Shown here one piece after another: positions 27,773 through 36,639 of a DNA stretch of 64,000 nt. The stretch comes from Sphingomonas folli (lineage in GTDB: Bacteria > Pseudomonadota > Alphaproteobacteria > Sphingomonadales > Sphingomonadaceae), in NCBI RefSeq assembly GCF_019429525.1, contig NZ_JAHXZL010000006.1:1-64000 (forward strand). The letters are read 5' to 3'. Within the stretch, counting starts at the first letter, position 1. Each line of letters opens with the position of its first letter. Both the position numbers and the translations under genes were made by a program. The notes beneath the pieces are model-generated. The model was not told the DNA's origin and searched no databases. It saw only the letters and a list, made by a program, of their open reading frames with translations.

Positions 27773-27801
27773 CTGGATGGCGAGGTCGCCTCGCCATCCA
27801 G
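27773..27801. terminator. Perfect 13-bp hairpin, terminator-like
   Basis: CTGGATGGCGAGG (27773-27785), loop TCG, CCTCGCCATCCAG (27789-27801). The stem is perfect. It starts 26 bp after the stop of the exported protein. A run of A and T (ATCAAAACTTT) follows, but there is no clean U-tract. Likely terminates the AT-rich operon. Confidence 0.7.
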
Positions 27802-27938
27802 ACATCAAAACTTTGGGGACGGTTCTGCCCTGTCCTACATCAAGCGTTTATGGAACAAGTGCTGCATGTGTCCGTGCGCCTGACCTGCCTATACGCCTCG
27901 CGTCATACCTCGACATCACTGATGCACCCCGCCGGCGG

Positions 27939-27980
27939 CTCAACATTCGCAACATTCGCTCCAACATTCCTCAACGTTCG
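27939..27980 (+). repeat. Tandem CAACATTCG-type dispersed repeat
   Basis: CTCAACATTCGCAACATTCG at 27939-27958 is followed by CCAACATTCCTCAACGTTCG at 27961-27980. The first copy differs by one base from 5701-5720. Confidence 0.65.
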
Positions 27981-28102
27981 CCCCCTCCCACCCGGCGCGC
28001 TCGCCCCATCATCCCCACCCCGCCGCCGCATCCTCGCCCAGATCGCACGCCACCCAACGGGCGGTGGCGCGGGCGCGCGCGGCTGGGCTATAGCGAGGGG
28101 TG

Positions 28103-30514
28103 ATGCGGCTTCTTCTCCAACGCTTGCTGGCGCTGCTGGCGCTCTCCTCGCTGCTGCTCTCGCCGGTCGTGGCGAGCGCGCAGGGCAACAGCTTCGATCT
28201 CGCCGGCCCGGCGCTGACCATGTCGGTGACCCGCGAGAAGGTGACGCTGCCGATCGGCCAGGTGCCCTCCTTACGCGTCGGCGACCAGCTCGAGCTCAGG
28301 GCGGACCTGCCCGCCGACCAGGCGGCGCGCTACCTGCTCGTCCTCGTCTTCCTGCGCGGCGCGACCAACCCGCCGCCCAAGAACTGGTTCTACGAGGCCG
28401 AGACGTGGAACCCGAAGAAAGCGACGCTCAGCGTCAAGGTGCCCGAGGGCGCGCAGCAGGCGATCGCGCTGATGGCGCCCGAGACCGGCGGGGGCTATAA
28501 TGCGCTGGTGAAGGCGGTGCGCGGCCGCCCCGGCGTGTTCGTCCGCGCCGCGCAGGACCTCTACCAGGCCTCGCTCGACCGCGCCCGGCTGGAGACCTTC
28601 ATCAACGGCGTCGCGCGCGTCGAGGAGAGCGCGCCCGAGCGGCTCGTCCCGGTCTCGACCGCGCTCGCCGGCACGCTGGGGATCAAGCTCAACGCCGACT
28701 GTCTCGCGCGCAGTCGCGCGCTCCAGGCCTCGTGCCTGACGCAGAACCGCGACGGCATGGTGCTCCAGACCGGCGGCGGCGCGGCCTCGCTGATCGACGT
28801 GATCGGCGGCACCACCACCCAGTTCGCCTACAGCCTCGCCGCCACCAAGGAGGGCGGCGCGGGCGAGTTCAGCCCCTATATCTCGCTGGCGCGCGACTTC
28901 GCGCGGCTGTTCGGCGTGTTCCGCAGCGCCGACTATCAATATGCCCCCGCGCTGGCGGTGGGGCAGAACGAGCGGCTGCGGCTCCAGCTCAACACGCCGC
29001 CCTCGTTCCAGAACCCCAAGTCGGTGCTGGTCGCACCGCTGCCCCCCATCGGTGCGGCGGCGCCCCCGCCGCTGCGCGCCGCGCTCAAGGACGCGGTGTG
29101 CCTCGCCAAGCCGGGCCTGGTGCTGCCGCTCGAGGACGCGCCGCTGGTGTTCGCAACCGACTATGCGCGCGCGCTGACGCTGCGGCTCGCGCTCGCCGAC
29201 GGCCGCACGGTGGAGCTGCCCGTCACCGCCGACGCCGAGCGCGGCGGCCTGGTGGTCGGGCCCGACGCGCAGAAGCTGGGCGCCAGCGCGATCGGCGAGG
29301 CGACGCTCACCGGGCGCTGGGGCTTCGCGAGCTTCACCGGCCCGCGCTTCCCGCTCCAGAACGGCGCGCCCGCGGCGTGGCAGCCGCGGCCCGACGACAC
29401 GGTGGTGGTAGGCCGCGACGCGCCGCTGACGCTGCGCGGCGGCGCCGCCGCCTGCGTCGAGCAGGTCGCGCTGCGCGACCGCTCGGGCACGATCAGGCCG
29501 GTCGAGTGGAAGGCCAGCGCGCCCGACGAGATCACCGCGACGCTGCCGCTCCAGCGCGCGCGCCCGGGCGACCTCACCCTGCTGGTGTCGCATTACGGCG
29601 CCAGCGCGCCCGCGCAGCTGACGCTCAAGGGCCAGAGCGAGGCCAGCCGGCTGGAGGGTTTCACGCTCTACACCGGCGACAGGGAGGGGCGGCTGGTCGG
29701 CGCGCGGCTCGACCAGGTCGCGTCACTCGAGGTCGCGGGGCTCACCTTCACCGCGGGCGCGCTGACGCGCGACATGGGCGGGGGCGACCGGCTCGCGCTC
29801 ACCACCGAGGCCAACACCGAGACGGTGCCGACCGGGACGAGCGACGCCAAGGTGACGCTCAAGGACGGGCGGACCACCGCGGTGCGCGCCACGATCACGC
29901 CGCCGCGGCCGCGGCTCGAGCTGGTCAGCCGCAGCGTCGCGTCGCCCGCGGTGCCCGACCGGCTCGCGCTCGAGCTGCCCGAGTTCGCGCTGGCGCCCGA
30001 GGCGACGCTCACCTTCTCGGCGCGCGCGGTGAACACGCGGCTGAGCGCGGGCGACCTGATCGAGGTGGCCACCGCCGACGACGGCGCCAGCGCCAAGCTC
30101 AGCGTGGCGAGCGGCAAGCTCCAGCTGATCGGCGGCGACGTCGCGGTCGCCAGCCTCACCCCGCGCGAGGCGCTCGGCGCGGCGGCGACGGGGCCGCTCA
30201 AGATGCGGCTGGTGCAGGGCGAGCTGGTCGGCGACTGGCAGCCGCTGGCGCGCGTGGTGCGGCTGCCCGAGCTGAGCGAGCTGCGCTGCGACGGCGCGAC
30301 CTGCACCCTGCGCGGGCAGGAGCTGTTCCTGATCGCGCAGGTGGCCGACGACGCGGCCTTCGCCAAGGCGCAGAACGTGCCGCTCGGCTTCGTCGCCGGC
30401 GAGCTGGCGGTGCCGCACCCGGTCGGCGGCGCGCTGTACCTCAAGCTGCACGACGCGCCCGACGACGTGGTCAAGCTGGTGGTGCCCGCGACCGCGGCGA
30501 AGAAGGCGAAGTGA
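28103..30514 (+). CDS. Large exported protein of unknown function
   Basis: 803 residues from ATG at 28103 (GAGGGG upstream); an adjacent GTG at 28100 is also in frame. Residues 1-28 are a signal peptide (LLALLALSSLLLSPVVASAQG). The mature protein consists of repeated beta-rich segments without enzyme motifs that can be recognised, for example LTLRGGAAACVEQVALRDRSGTI and FTLYTGDREGRLVGARLDQVASLEVAGLTF, suggesting several Ig-like or beta-sandwich modules. Few Cys residues. It ends in a Lys/Ala tail (ATAAKKAK). Probably periplasmic or outer-membrane associated. A dispersed repeat follows 25 bp after the stop. Confidence 0.85.
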   Translation: MRLLLQRLLALLALSSLLLSPVVASAQGNSFDLAGPALTMSVTREKVTLPIGQVPSLRVGDQLELRADLPADQAARYLLVLVFLRGATNPPPKNWFYEAETWNPKKATLSVKVPEGAQQAIALMAPETGGGYNALVKAVRGRPGVFVRAAQDLYQASLDRARLETFINGVARVEESAPERLVPVSTALAGTLGIKLNADCLARSRALQASCLTQNRDGMVLQTGGGAASLIDVIGGTTTQFAYSLAATKEGGAGEFSPYISLARDFARLFGVFRSADYQYAPALAVGQNERLRLQLNTPPSFQNPKSVLVAPLPPIGAAAPPPLRAALKDAVCLAKPGLVLPLEDAPLVFATDYARALTLRLALADGRTVELPVTADAERGGLVVGPDAQKLGASAIGEATLTGRWGFASFTGPRFPLQNGAPAAWQPRPDDTVVVGRDAPLTLRGGAAACVEQVALRDRSGTIRPVEWKASAPDEITATLPLQRARPGDLTLLVSHYGASAPAQLTLKGQSEASRLEGFTLYTGDREGRLVGARLDQVASLEVAGLTFTAGALTRDMGGGDRLALTTEANTETVPTGTSDAKVTLKDGRTTAVRATITPPRPRLELVSRSVASPAVPDRLALELPEFALAPEATLTFSARAVNTRLSAGDLIEVATADDGASAKLSVASGKLQLIGGDVAVASLTPREALGAAATGPLKMRLVQGELVGDWQPLARVVRLPELSELRCDGATCTLRGQELFLIAQVADDAAFAKAQNVPLGFVAGELAVPHPVGGALYLKLHDAPDDVVKLVVPATAAKKAK

Positions 30515-30538
30515 GGCGGATCTCGGTCAGCCCGCCCC

Positions 30539-30588
30539 ATCCTCCCCGGCACGGGGAGGGGGACCAGCCGCAGGCTGGTGGAGGGGGC
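30539..30588. repeat. Dispersed GC-rich palindromic repeat (family B), one copy
   Basis: ATCCTCCCCGGCACGGGGAG, then GGGGACCAGCCGCAGGCTGG and TGGAGGGGGC, the same unit as at 51796 and 62706, between the convergent exported-protein and acyltransferase genes. Confidence 0.85.
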
Positions 30589-30695
30589 TTTCCGCGGGCG
30601 CTGCGCCGCGAGGAGAGCCGCCGCCACCGCCGGCCCGCGGCGTCGGCCTCCCGCCGCGCTCGCGGAGAGGATCGGCTATCCCCTCACACCACCCC

Positions 30696-31859
30696 TCACA
30701 CCACCACGGCGCGCGCCGCCGTCGGGCGGAAGCGGTAACCGCCGCGGTGGAGCGCGCGCCGCACCCGCGCCAGCGGCTGGTCGACCCAGCGATACATCGC
30801 CGCGGCATAGACGAAGGCGAGCGGGTAGGCGACCACCGCCGCCGCGCCGCGGCTCGCGCTACCGCTCAGCGCCATCACCAGCGTGAGCAGCAGCAGGTGC
30901 GAGAGATACAGGCTGTACGAATAGTCGCCGACCAGCTTCATCGGCGCCGAGGAGAGCCAGCGCGCCACGCGCCCGCGCGACTGCAGCACCGCCGCGAACA
31001 GCACGAAGAAGGCGAGCGACTGGAGCGAGTAGCGGATCGTCTGGCGGAACAGCTCGTCGCGGATCGCCAGCGTGGCCAGCAGCAGCGCCGCCGCCAGGAC
31101 AGTCTCGCGCCGCCGCGGGCGCCACGCCGCGGCGCGGTCGAGCACCGGGTTGCGGTGGAGCGCCAGGCACGAGCCCGCCAGGATGCTGTCGATGCGGGTG
31201 TGCGACCAGTAATAGAGCTGGTCGATCGGGTCGCCGGCGAGCGCGTGCGCGCCGCGGACCAGCAGCACCAGCACGCAGAGCCCCAGGCACAGCTGCGCCG
31301 CGCGCGCGTTGGGCAGCCGCCGCAGCACCGCGACGTACAGCAGCGGGAAGGCGAGGTAGTAATGTTCCTCCACCGCGAGCGACCAGACCGGCATCCCCGG
31401 CACCGCGCCGCTCAGCCCGAAGCTGTCGGTGTAGTTGTTGAGGAACAGGAACTGCGCGGCGAGCGCGCGCGCGTCGAGCCCGGCGCCGCCGCTCGCGGGC
31501 AGCACGCCGGCGAGCACCAGCAGCAGCCCCAGCCCCAGCGTGATCCACATCGGCGGCACGATCCGCAGCACGCGCCGCGCGTAGAAGCCGCGCAGGCTCA
31601 CCGCCATGGTGCGCGTCTGCTCGACCCGCATCAGCGTGGTGATGAGATAGCCCGACAGGAAGAAGAAGGCGGAGACTCCCAGCCCGCCCGGCACGATCCG
31701 CTCGAGCCCGGCGTGCGACAGCATCACGATCGCCACCGCGCAGGCGCGGATGCCGTCGAGCGGCGCGATATGTCCCACCGGCGCGCCGGGCGCGCCGTCA
31801 CCTCTCGCCAAGTTGTCGCCCCCGCTCGCTACAGTCCCCCGCGCGGCCGGCGCAATCAT
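30696..31859 (-). CDS. Acyltransferase 3 family membrane protein
   Basis: 387 residues from ATG at 31859 (GGAG 6 nt upstream); another ATG at 31895 would add 12 residues. About ten membrane helices. HIAPLDGIRACAVAIVMLSHAGL holds the catalytic His-bearing first-helix motif, GVSAFFFLSGYLITTLM the second motif, and RRVLRIVPPMWITL the RxxR/P motif of the OafA/Acyl_transf_3 family. The family O-acylates extracytoplasmic sugars such as LPS O-antigen or exopolysaccharide. No SGNH domain is fused. Convergent with the exported-protein gene. Confidence 0.93.
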   Translation of the reverse strand: MIAPAARGTVASGGDNLARGDGAPGAPVGHIAPLDGIRACAVAIVMLSHAGLERIVPGGLGVSAFFFLSGYLITTLMRVEQTRTMAVSLRGFYARRVLRIVPPMWITLGLGLLLVLAGVLPASGGAGLDARALAAQFLFLNNYTDSFGLSGAVPGMPVWSLAVEEHYYLAFPLLYVAVLRRLPNARAAQLCLGLCVLVLLVRGAHALAGDPIDQLYYWSHTRIDSILAGSCLALHRNPVLDRAAAWRPRRRETVLAAALLLATLAIRDELFRQTIRYSLQSLAFFVLFAAVLQSRGRVARWLSSAPMKLVGDYSYSLYLSHLLLLTLVMALSGSASRGAAAVVAYPLAFVYAAAMYRWVDQPLARVRRALHRGGYRFRPTAARAVVV

Positions 31860-32085
31860 GAGAGACTCCGCTGGCGGCAGACCGATTCGTATCACCGTGC
31901 CGACCCTCGCACGAAGCGGCTTACATTTGCTTTAATGTACAATCTGCTCCAGTTTTGGACAGAGATGGTGTGCCCCACCGTGGCGGTAACGGCGCGATGA
32001 CGACTCGAACCATTTACCTCTCGTCAACCACGAGCCGGTAACCAGTCGCCCGACGGCCGCGGCGCGGCGCAGGAGAGAGTTTGCC

Positions 32086-32943
32086 ATGACGATCGCGACG
32101 TCGCCCGCCGCCAGCCGCCCCCTCCGCCGCGTCGCCGCGCTGCTCACCGTCGCGTCGCTCTCGGCCTGCGGCGGCGGCGGTGGCAGCGCGGCGGCCGCCT
32201 CGCTCGCCGCGCCGGTGGCGGTGGTCGCGGCGCCGCTCCCCAGCCCGACCCTCGCTCCCGCGCCGAGCGCGTCACCCAGCGCGGTGCCGGTCTCTTCGGC
32301 GGTCACCGAGCCCGCGTCGATGCCGAGCCCGGCCCCGACGCCGGCCCCGACGCCCGCCACCGGCGGCAGCGGCGTGCTGTCGGAGGGCGACTCGATCTCG
32401 GTCCTCTGGGGCGGCAGCCACACCGGCCTCTACGCCGCGGCGCATCCCAAGGTGACCTTCTACGGCAAGGCGGTCGGCGGCTCGGGCGTCAACGACCTGG
32501 AGGCGCGCGCCGACGCCGACCTCGCGCTCCACCCGCGGCTGCTCACCGTGCTGATCGGCGCCAACGATCTCCAGGCGGCCAGCGGCGCGCGCGCCTGGCT
32601 GGAGCAGCTGTTCCGCTACACCGCGCGCTTCAAGGCCGCCGGCGTCACGGTGGCGGTGGGCACCTTGCTGCCGGTCAACATGCCCGACCAGCCGCGCTAC
32701 ACCAGCCTCCACAACGAGCGGCGCCAGACCGTCAACGCCGAGCTGCGCGCCGCGGTCGGCCATGAGATCGACGCGGTGATCGACTTCGCCGCCGACCCGG
32801 TGATGGGCCCCGACACCGCGCCGCTCGACAAGGCGCTCTACAAGGACGGGCTCCACCCCACCGACGGCGGCGCCAACGGCGCGGGCGGCCAGGGCAAGCT
32901 CGCGCTGATCTACGCCAAGGCGGTCGACGCGCTGCTGAAGTGA
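32086..32943 (+). CDS. SGNH/GDSL-type hydrolase lipoprotein
   Basis: 285 residues. Lipobox LSAC with C28 followed by Gly-rich residues predicts a lipoprotein; a Pro/Ala/Ser linker covers about 40-95. The catalytic domain has EGDSISVLWGG (block I Ser), AVGGSGVNDL (block II Gly), IGANDLQ (block III Asn) and DGLHPTDGG (block V Asp/His). It probably de-esterifies or deacetylates a periplasmic or surface glycan. This fits the neighbouring acyltransferase 3 gene, which is divergent. No clear promoter motif was found in the gap. Convergent with the ABC ATPase gene at 1 bp spacing. Confidence 0.9.
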   Translation: MTIATSPAASRPLRRVAALLTVASLSACGGGGGSAAAASLAAPVAVVAAPLPSPTLAPAPSASPSAVPVSSAVTEPASMPSPAPTPAPTPATGGSGVLSEGDSISVLWGGSHTGLYAAAHPKVTFYGKAVGGSGVNDLEARADADLALHPRLLTVLIGANDLQAASGARAWLEQLFRYTARFKAAGVTVAVGTLLPVNMPDQPRYTSLHNERRQTVNAELRAAVGHEIDAVIDFAADPVMGPDTAPLDKALYKDGLHPTDGGANGAGGQGKLALIYAKAVDALLK

Positions 32944-32944
32944 C

Positions 32945-34237
32945 TCAGCCCGGGTCGTCGAGCGTGAACAGGTCACCCGCCTCGTCATAGGCGAACAGCT
33001 CGGCGTAGCGGCCCCATTCGGTCACCGCGCGCAGCGTGTCGTCGGCGAAGTCGGGCGACAGCCCCTCCTCCAGCTCCTCGCGGAACAGCCGTGCCGGCGC
33101 CTGGTGGCCGGCGCGCGAGTCGAGCGCGGCGCGGATCGCGCCCGCCAGCGGCACATGGGCGAGCAGCGCCGCGCGGAACATCGCCTTGCGTTGGTCGACG
33201 TCCTCCTGCGCGAAGGCCGCGCCCGCCGCGGTGAGCGCCACCTCGCCCTCCGCCAGCGCCACGAAGCCGAGCTGCTGGAGCGTCTCGACGATCGGGAACA
33301 GCTCGTCGACCTCGAGCTGGAGCGTGTCGCCCAGGTCGGCGAGTGGCGCGCGGCCCTCGAACGGCGCGGCCTCCACCTCCTCGATCAGCCCGGCAAGCGC
33401 GGTGACCGACACCGGCTGGAGCGGGCGGCCGAGCGCCGGCGGGGGCGCGTGCGCCTCCTCCGCCGCGGGAGCGACGCGCTGCGTCATGCGCGCGTAGATG
33501 CGCTCGACCAGGTCGCGGAACGCGGGATCGAGCCGGTCGCGCGGCTGCGGCAGATCGACGCGGAACTCGGCGACGATGCGGCCGGGGTTGGAGGAGAGCA
33601 CCAGCACGCGGTCGCTCATCAGCACCGCCTCCTCGATATTGTGCGTGACGATCAGCACCGCGGCGATGCCGAGCCGCCCGTCGCCCCACCATTCGATCAG
33701 GTCGCTGCGCAGCGTCTCCGCGGTGAGCACGTCGAGCGCGGAGAAGGGCTCGTCCATCAGCAGCAGCGAGGGCTCCACCACGAGGGCGCGCGCCAGCCCG
33801 ACGCGCTGGCGCATGCCCCCCGACAGCTCGCGCGGGAAGGCGTTCTCGAAGCCGTCGAGCCCGATCAGGTCGATCGCGGCGAGCGCGCGGCGGCGCCGCT
33901 CGGCCGCGGGCACCTTCTTGGCCTCGAGCCCGAGCTCGACGTTCTGCAGCACGGTGAGCCACGGCATCAGCGCGAACGACTGGAACACCATCGCCACCGA
34001 GCGCGCGCGTCCGTCCGCGCCGGGGGTGAAGCGCAGCGTGCCCGTGTCCGGCGTCACCAGCCCGGCGATCGAGCGCAGCAGCGTCGACTTGCCCGATCCC
34101 GAGCGGCCGAGCAGCGCCACCACCTCGCGCTCGTGGACGGTCAGCGCGACCTCGTCGAGGATCGGCGGCCCCTCGCTCCCGCCATAGCGGTGGCTCAGCG
34201 CCTCGACGGTGACGAGCGGGGGGGTCTGCTGCGCCAT
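32945..34237 (-). CDS. ABC transporter ATP-binding protein, nitrate/sulfonate/taurine type with AAA-associated domain
   Basis: 430 residues. Walker A GRSGSGKST near 44-52, Q-loop VFQSFALMPWLTV, signature LSGGMRQRVGLARAL, Walker B LLLMDEPFSALD, switch His in IVTHNIEEAV. Residues about 265-430 are an extra domain found on the AAA-associated branch of this family; it carries the sequence LQLEVDELFPIVETLQQLGF. It energises import by the permease encoded next to it. Gap to the permease stop is 11 bp with GGAGG near, so one operon. No substrate-binding protein gene is in the neighbourhood. Substrate unknown. Confidence 0.93.
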   Translation of the reverse strand: MAQQTPPLVTVEALSHRYGGSEGPPILDEVALTVHEREVVALLGRSGSGKSTLLRSIAGLVTPDTGTLRFTPGADGRARSVAMVFQSFALMPWLTVLQNVELGLEAKKVPAAERRRRALAAIDLIGLDGFENAFPRELSGGMRQRVGLARALVVEPSLLLMDEPFSALDVLTAETLRSDLIEWWGDGRLGIAAVLIVTHNIEEAVLMSDRVLVLSSNPGRIVAEFRVDLPQPRDRLDPAFRDLVERIYARMTQRVAPAAEEAHAPPPALGRPLQPVSVTALAGLIEEVEAAPFEGRAPLADLGDTLQLEVDELFPIVETLQQLGFVALAEGEVALTAAGAAFAQEDVDQRKAMFRAALLAHVPLAGAIRAALDSRAGHQAPARLFREELEEGLSPDFADDTLRAVTEWGRYAELFAYDEAGDLFTLDDPG

Positions 34238-34248
34238 GCGCGCCTCCT

Positions 34249-36006
34249 TCACGAGAGCCGCAGCCGGCGCTCGGCCAGCCGGTAGAGCGGGCGGAACAGC
34301 GCCCGATTGATCGCGATCACCAGCGCCGACATCACCAGGATGCCGAGCAGCACGCGCGCCTCGTCGCCCGCCGCGGTGGCCTCGGCGATATAGCTGCCCA
34401 GCCCCGCCGCGGTCAGCCGGGTGTCGCCCCAGCTCACCGCCTCGGCGACGATGCTGGCGTTCCACGAGCCCCCGCTCGCGGTGAGCGCGCCGGTGACGTA
34501 GTAAGGGAAGATCGCGGGCAGGATCAGCCGCCGCCACCACGCCCAGCCGCGCAGCCCGAACAGCCGCGCCGCCTCGCGCAGGTCGCTCGGCACCGCGCTG
34601 GCGCCGGCGATGACGTTGAACAATATGTACCATTGCGTGCCGAGCCCGATCAGCGGGGTCAGCCAGATGTCCGGGTCGGCGTGCCAATGCACGATCAGCA
34701 CCACCGCCACCGGGAACAGCACGTTGGCGGGGAAGGCCGCGAGGAACTGCGCCACCGGCTGCGCGCGCGCGGTCCAGCGCGGGCGGAGCCCGATCCACAC
34801 GCCGACGGGCACCCACACGAGGCTCGCCGCGGCGATCAGCACCGCGACCCGCACCAGCGTATAGAGAGCGAGCCGCACGACCAGCAGCGCGTCGCCCAGG
34901 CTCAGTCGCGCCGCCAGATAGCGCGCCGCCAGCAGCGCGGCACCCATCGCGGCGAGCGCGACCGCGACCTGCCACGCGCGCCGCGACCGGGCGGCGCGGC
35001 GCTCGGTCGCGTCGCCCTCGCCGAACGCGCGGCACGGCGCGACGGCGCGCGGCGCGGGATCGAGCAGCAGCACCGCCCCCGCCAGCGCGCGCCACGGCGC
35101 CACCAGCGCGGGGAGCAGCCGCGCGCGCCGCAGCAGCTCGAACAGCCAGGAGCGCGGCGGCGCGACACTCGCGGTCTGCTCGACGCGGAACCGGTCGGCC
35201 CAGGCGATCGCGGGGCGGAACACGAGCTGGTCGTAGAGCAGGATCACGGCCGCCATCACCGCCACCGCCAGCGCCACCGCGCTCAGATCACGCCGCTCGA
35301 TCGCCAGCCCGAGCCACGAGCCGATGCCGGGCAGCATCACCTGGGTCCGCCCGACGCTGATCGCCTCCGAGGCGACGACGAAGAACCAGCCGCCCGACAT
35401 CGACAGCATCGCGTTCCACACCAGCCCCGGCGCGGCGAAGGGCAGCTCGACTCGCAGCAGCCGGCGCAGCGGCGACAGGCCGAAACCGCGCGCCACCTCG
35501 GCGAGGTCGTCGGGTACCTGGCGCAGCGACTGGTAGAGGCTCAGCGCGATGTTCCACGCCTGGCTGGTGAAGATCGCGAAGATCGCGGCGCACTCCACGC
35601 CGAGTCGGCTGCCGGGGAACAGCCCCATGAAGGCGGTGACGGTGAAGGTGAGGAAGCCCAGCACCGGCACCGACTGGAGGATGTCGAGCGCGGGGACGAT
35701 CACCAGCTCGGCGCGGCGGCTCTTGGCCGCGGCGGTGGCGACCACCACGCTGAACAGCAGCGAGGCGGCCAGCGCGGCGAACAGCCGCAGCGTGGTGAGC
35801 AGCGCGTAATAGGGCAGCGCACGCGGGTCGAGCGTGATCGGCTCGAGCTGGAGCCGACGCAGCGGCTCGACCGCGTCGTGCGCGCCCGCCGCCACCGCCG
35901 CGCCCGCGCCGGCGAGCAGGGCGAACAGCGCGACGTCGGGCCAGCCGAGCGCGACCCGGCGGGTCCCCGGCGGCGTGGTGGGGCGGCCGAGCGGGAGGTG
36001 GATCAT
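34249..36006 (-). CDS. ABC transporter permease, two fused transmembrane domains
   Basis: 585 residues, two BPD-type permease modules in one chain. The first (about 20-290) has the EAA-like loop LAEVARGFGLSPLRRLLRVELPFAAPGLVWNAML, the second (about 365-585) has LREAARLFGLRGWAWWRRLILPAIFPYYVTGAL. Each has about six helices. Such fused permeases occur with AAA-associated ATPases in alphaproteobacteria and often lack a linked binding protein. Start ATG at 36006 has GGGAGGT upstream. Substrate is not predictable; anions such as sulfonate or carbonate are possible. Confidence 0.9.
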   Translation of the reverse strand: MIHLPLGRPTTPPGTRRVALGWPDVALFALLAGAGAAVAAGAHDAVEPLRRLQLEPITLDPRALPYYALLTTLRLFAALAASLLFSVVVATAAAKSRRAELVIVPALDILQSVPVLGFLTFTVTAFMGLFPGSRLGVECAAIFAIFTSQAWNIALSLYQSLRQVPDDLAEVARGFGLSPLRRLLRVELPFAAPGLVWNAMLSMSGGWFFVVASEAISVGRTQVMLPGIGSWLGLAIERRDLSAVALAVAVMAAVILLYDQLVFRPAIAWADRFRVEQTASVAPPRSWLFELLRRARLLPALVAPWRALAGAVLLLDPAPRAVAPCRAFGEGDATERRAARSRRAWQVAVALAAMGAALLAARYLAARLSLGDALLVVRLALYTLVRVAVLIAAASLVWVPVGVWIGLRPRWTARAQPVAQFLAAFPANVLFPVAVVLIVHWHADPDIWLTPLIGLGTQWYILFNVIAGASAVPSDLREAARLFGLRGWAWWRRLILPAIFPYYVTGALTASGGSWNASIVAEAVSWGDTRLTAAGLGSYIAEATAAGDEARVLLGILVMSALVIAINRALFRPLYRLAERRLRLS

Positions 36007-36019
36007 GCGCCGCTCCCGG

Positions 36020-36334
36020 TCAGGCGGCGCGACGGCCGGCGACCATCGCGCGCAACAGCCGCGCGCGATGGAGCGGGACGGCGGCGAGCGTCGCGCGGAC
36101 GCCGCGCGCGCGGGCGGCGGCGCGGAGGTCGAGCAGGCGCTGGTCCGGCGCCTGAACCGCCGGCCCCTGCTCGATCGCGACCGCGCCGTGCGCCGGCGGA
36201 CGCCGGAGCCCAGGGCCGCGAGGATGACGGTCGTGGCCCTGGGCTGCTGCGTGCGCCGGAGCGCGCTGGGCCGTGGCGGAGAACGGATCGAACTCTCTGG
36301 CGCGCGCGGCGGCGCGCGGGTCATGCTGGGTCAT
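36020..36334 (-). CDS. Possible small leader ORF before the ABC operon
   Basis: 104 codons starting MTQHDPRAAARAREFDPF at 36334, ending 13 bp before the permease start. A strong ribosome-binding site (GGAGGT, 6 nt before the ATG) supports translation, but the sequence after residue 20 is Arg/Ala-rich with no recognisable domain. It could be a real small protein, a translated leader that couples the operon, or a chance frame in GC-rich DNA. Confidence 0.35.
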   Translation of the reverse strand: MTQHDPRAAARAREFDPFSATAQRAPAHAAAQGHDRHPRGPGLRRPPAHGAVAIEQGPAVQAPDQRLLDLRAAARARGVRATLAAVPLHRARLLRAMVAGRRAA

Positions 36335-36639
36335 GGCGACCTCCATCGGGGTTCCGGTGACGGGACCCGGCGGCGGTCGGCTCAGGTCAGCGCGTGCCGA
36401 CCCCGCGAGCCACCGACGGCCCCGTGCACTGACGTGCGGTGACGGCGAAGCGGGTGCTTCGACTGTCTCCGTCGTCGGACAAGGGACTAGATCGTGGCAT
36501 CGGTGGGCGTTTCTCCGAGTCGCGCGGCGGCGCGCGATGGCGTGGCCCATACGCCTGTGGCCTCGCGGATCAACCCCGCGCTTGCCGCATCGCTACCCGT
36601 GATAGCGAGCGGCTCGGGCCGGCACCGTCCGCGATCCGC
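36335..36639. other. Intergenic region upstream of the ABC operon
   Basis: 305 bp between the hybrid kinase stop and the small leader ORF, all genes leftward. I see no riboswitch fold, operator or terminator with a U-tract in it. It should contain the operon promoter. Confidence 0.4.

Larger units (their letters stand above)
27747..28102. other. Intergenic region, right edge of the AT-rich locus
   Basis: 356 bp without a supported gene. It holds the perfect hairpin at 27773-27801, three CAACATTC-type repeats (27939-27980) and, just before 28103, the GAGGGG ribosome-binding site of the next gene. GC content rises from AT-rich to typical between about 27,760 and 28,000. Confidence 0.6.

Noticed and set aside
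27850..28500. A 216-codon plus-strand frame overlapping the start of the large exported protein gene
   Set aside because: The overlapping frame at 28103 has a signal peptide and a better ribosome-binding site; this one is Arg/Ala/Gly-rich.
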